Source: Epiperipatus broadwayi (Eukaryota; Onychophora; Udeonychophora; Euonychophora; Peripatidae). Taken from it: DNA of 64,000 bases. The position numbers were made by a program, and so were the translations under genes. Each line of letters starts with the position of its first letter. The first letter of the stretch is position 1. Below the pieces are notes generated by a model, which made no database searches, had not been told where the DNA came from, and saw only the letters and a list, made by a program, of their open reading frames with translations. Of the stretch, positions 62,486 to 64,000 are shown in pieces. The stretch lies in the NCBI GenBank assembly GCA_028023455.1, contig JAQFVV010006271.1:625795-689794 (forward strand), given 5' to 3'.

Positions 62486-62679
62486 TAAGTATATTTTTAT
62501 TCTTGTACACATAATGAGATTCTAAATGATTTGCTAATGGCTATAGGAGAGAAAAAAGATTGTATAATTTTGTGATTCAGAAAGTTTATTAAAGATTGTC
62601 TCTTAATTGCTCCCACTCTATTAAAAAATTTTTTTACTGCAGCATATTATTCTACATGCTGCTAAGTAGCTGATGAGAA

Positions 62680-63045
62680 TCTTGAATAGATATCTGAAAA
62701 GCAGTTTGAATTTAGAAAAGATTGAGTACCAAAAAATTTAGTCTAGATAGTAAAGACAATTATTGAATAATATATAGAAGACAGAGATTTCTTATTGATC
62801 TTAAAAAACTGCTTGATAGGTTAATTGGATTGTTTTATTGGATATTCTGAAGATTAACAACATAATTTGGAAGGAGAGATGATTTAGGAAATTTGCATAT
62901 GAATCATAAATTAATTGTAAGAAGTAAATGGTCTCTCGGAAGAAATATATGTTTAGGAAAAGTTTTAGACAAGAATGTTTTTTTGTTTGTTTGTTTAGTA
63001 TTTATTTAGATCGATTATTAAATTAATATAAAGATGGTGTTAGTA
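62680..63045 (+). pseudogene. LINE reverse transcriptase fragment
   Basis: Plus-strand remnants of a second non-LTR RT: SEKQFEFRKD (Q-FGFRKG motif, about 62695), KTIIE-YIEDRD (about 62753), then LGNLHMNHKLIVRSKWSLGR and ICLGKV (62884-62965), matching the N-LYMN-KA-VR...GRGVRQG region that precedes the catalytic box, and FSIYLDRLLN (about 62993-63025). Stops and frameshifts interrupt it, and the catalytic DD box is not seen. It differs from the minus-strand LINE at 5-9 kb. It is a fragment only. Confidence 0.65.
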
Positions 63046-63085
63046 TTGAAACTGTAAGATTTGAGTTCGAATCTTAGTTTCACCT
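63030..63085 (+). repeat. tRNA-derived SINE-like fragment
   Basis: ttgagttcgaatcttag (63061-63077) fits an RNA polymerase III box B / T-arm, preceded by gtgttagtattgaaactgtaaga. The 5' half of a tRNA is not recognisable. Probably a SINE remnant next to the LINE fragment. Confidence 0.4.
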
Positions 63086-63089
63086 TAGT

Positions 63090-64000
63090 TATATTTATTT
63101 TATCGTCTCCTATCCACCCCATCTAAATTTAAACCCTCAATATTGGACTGTATAAAAAGCTAGTTAAATATGCCTCATGCATACGCACTCCAATATGAGA
63201 TATTAACGCACTAAAATTAATTTATTAAATCTAGAATATTTAATATTTTGTATTAATTATTATTTAAGTCAAAATTATATAGCATTTTAATTTATAAAAT
63301 CTACTAGAAAAGTTGTTTTAACCTTTTAAATATTTAAGTGTATTAAAAATAGAAATTCCCTACTAAGCATTCTTGTAATTCATAATGGGTGGGGAGAGAC
63401 AATAGAAGAGAGAGAAATGTTCCTAAAAGTTTTTAATTAGTTTTAAAAAAAAAAGCATCTGCAGGATAATGATGTCATAGGTAAAATACGTAATAGAGTA
63501 AATTAAAATGTTCCGATTGAAATGACAAATGGAACATGTGCTCTTAATGCATTGTTTTACCTGTGGATATTTTAAAGCGGACCTGAAAGGCGAACAAATA
63601 TGCAATGTGTGATGGATCCGGGAGATAAAGGAAAAAAGTATATAAAGTCTTGTTTAAATGAAAATGGGCTAGCTAGCTATCTATCTATTTGAGTCTCCAA
63701 ATGTCAAGCTAAGTTAATGTTAAATGTCTAATCTGCCATCTGCTTCTTAGTAAAAATATGTTTTTCACGTATAACATTGCGATGCCTGAATAGTAGGTGT
63801 TAGCTATTCTCCTCCGAGTGGGAGATGCACTGGATCATTTGCTGTAATCCGTCTACTGCTGCCTAATTAACTGCCACTTACAATGATGATCATTTGAATG
63901 AAGTATTAATGGAAAACTACTGTGCTGTCATTCAACTTTCATGGTCTTTATTCAAACTAGAACTCTTACCTTTAATTTGTAATATTGTTATGTATAACAC
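63090..64000. other. end of window, unidentified moderately G+C-richer sequence
   Basis: From about 63540 the base composition becomes less extreme (ggcgaac, gatccgggag, ctcctccgagtgggag). No open frame or repeat family is recognised. The missing C-terminal HMG20A exons were not found here. Confidence 0.4.

Noticed and set aside
1-64000. CRISPR arrays, bacterial operons, rRNA genes or intact tRNA genes
   Set aside because: No regularly spaced short direct repeats, ribosome-binding-site-led operons or cloverleaf sequences were seen; the sequence is intron-rich eukaryotic DNA.
1-64000. Assignment to a cephalopod
   Set aside because: The large introns and repeats would fit, but I did not see the abundant tRNA-derived SINE family expected in a cephalopod window of this size, and the base composition seems too A+T-rich.

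Overview
The window is A+T-rich animal nuclear DNA (roughly 70-75% A+T by eye). One spliced gene dominates it: a plus-strand HMG20A-type HMG-box gene with short exons, introns of 3.5 to 22 kb and consensus GT/AG borders. Everything else identifiable is transposon-derived. No bacterial, organellar, CRISPR or ordinary tRNA/rRNA gene was seen. The protein and intron sizes point to an invertebrate metazoan. I could not fix the clade; an A+T-rich chelicerate would fit but is a guess.

Gene layout: the start-codon exon is at 10561-10711, then 14227-14282, 28016-28222 (most of the HMG box), 35857-35974 (end of box and basic tail) and 58045-58103. These join in frame into 189 codons. The 5' UTR exons and the C-terminal coiled-coil exons are not recognised in the window. 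A possible 42-base in-frame cassette exon lies at 13249-13290.

Mobile DNA: (i) three separate, differently decayed Penelope-like element (PLE) relics at 2345-2921, 49499-52070 (a 2.5-kb inverted pair) and 58372-59486; (ii) a dispersed family of about 456-bp units, repeated in tandem and head to head, each carrying a type I hammerhead ribozyme. This has the architecture of a metazoan retrozyme, with major copies at 1147-2008, 17984-18296, 19164-19366, 38267-39511 and 52650-52875; (iii) a full-length but dead hAT transposon (40355-43325) with terminal inverted repeats (TIRs) and an nTCTAGAn target duplication; (iv) a pogo/Tigger-like TA-flanked element (37560-39787) carrying a retrozyme inside it; (v) an endonuclease-RT LINE on the minus strand (about 4950-8960) and a second LINE RT fragment (62680-63045); (vi) an LTR-retrotransposon gag relic (about 17010-17960) in a composition-shifted block; (vii) several foldback/MITE-like hairpins.

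The most interesting system is the retrozyme family. Two or three copies keep a complete hammerhead core with a two-part stem I, several others have single core mutations, and one is an inverted dimer bounded by a 12-bp target duplication inside another transposon. Retrozymes are non-coding and are thought to borrow a retroelement machinery, so three PLE lineages in the same 64 kb are a suggestive, unproven, helper source. Two stretches (about 16600-16900 and 57240-57520) look like poor-quality assembly.
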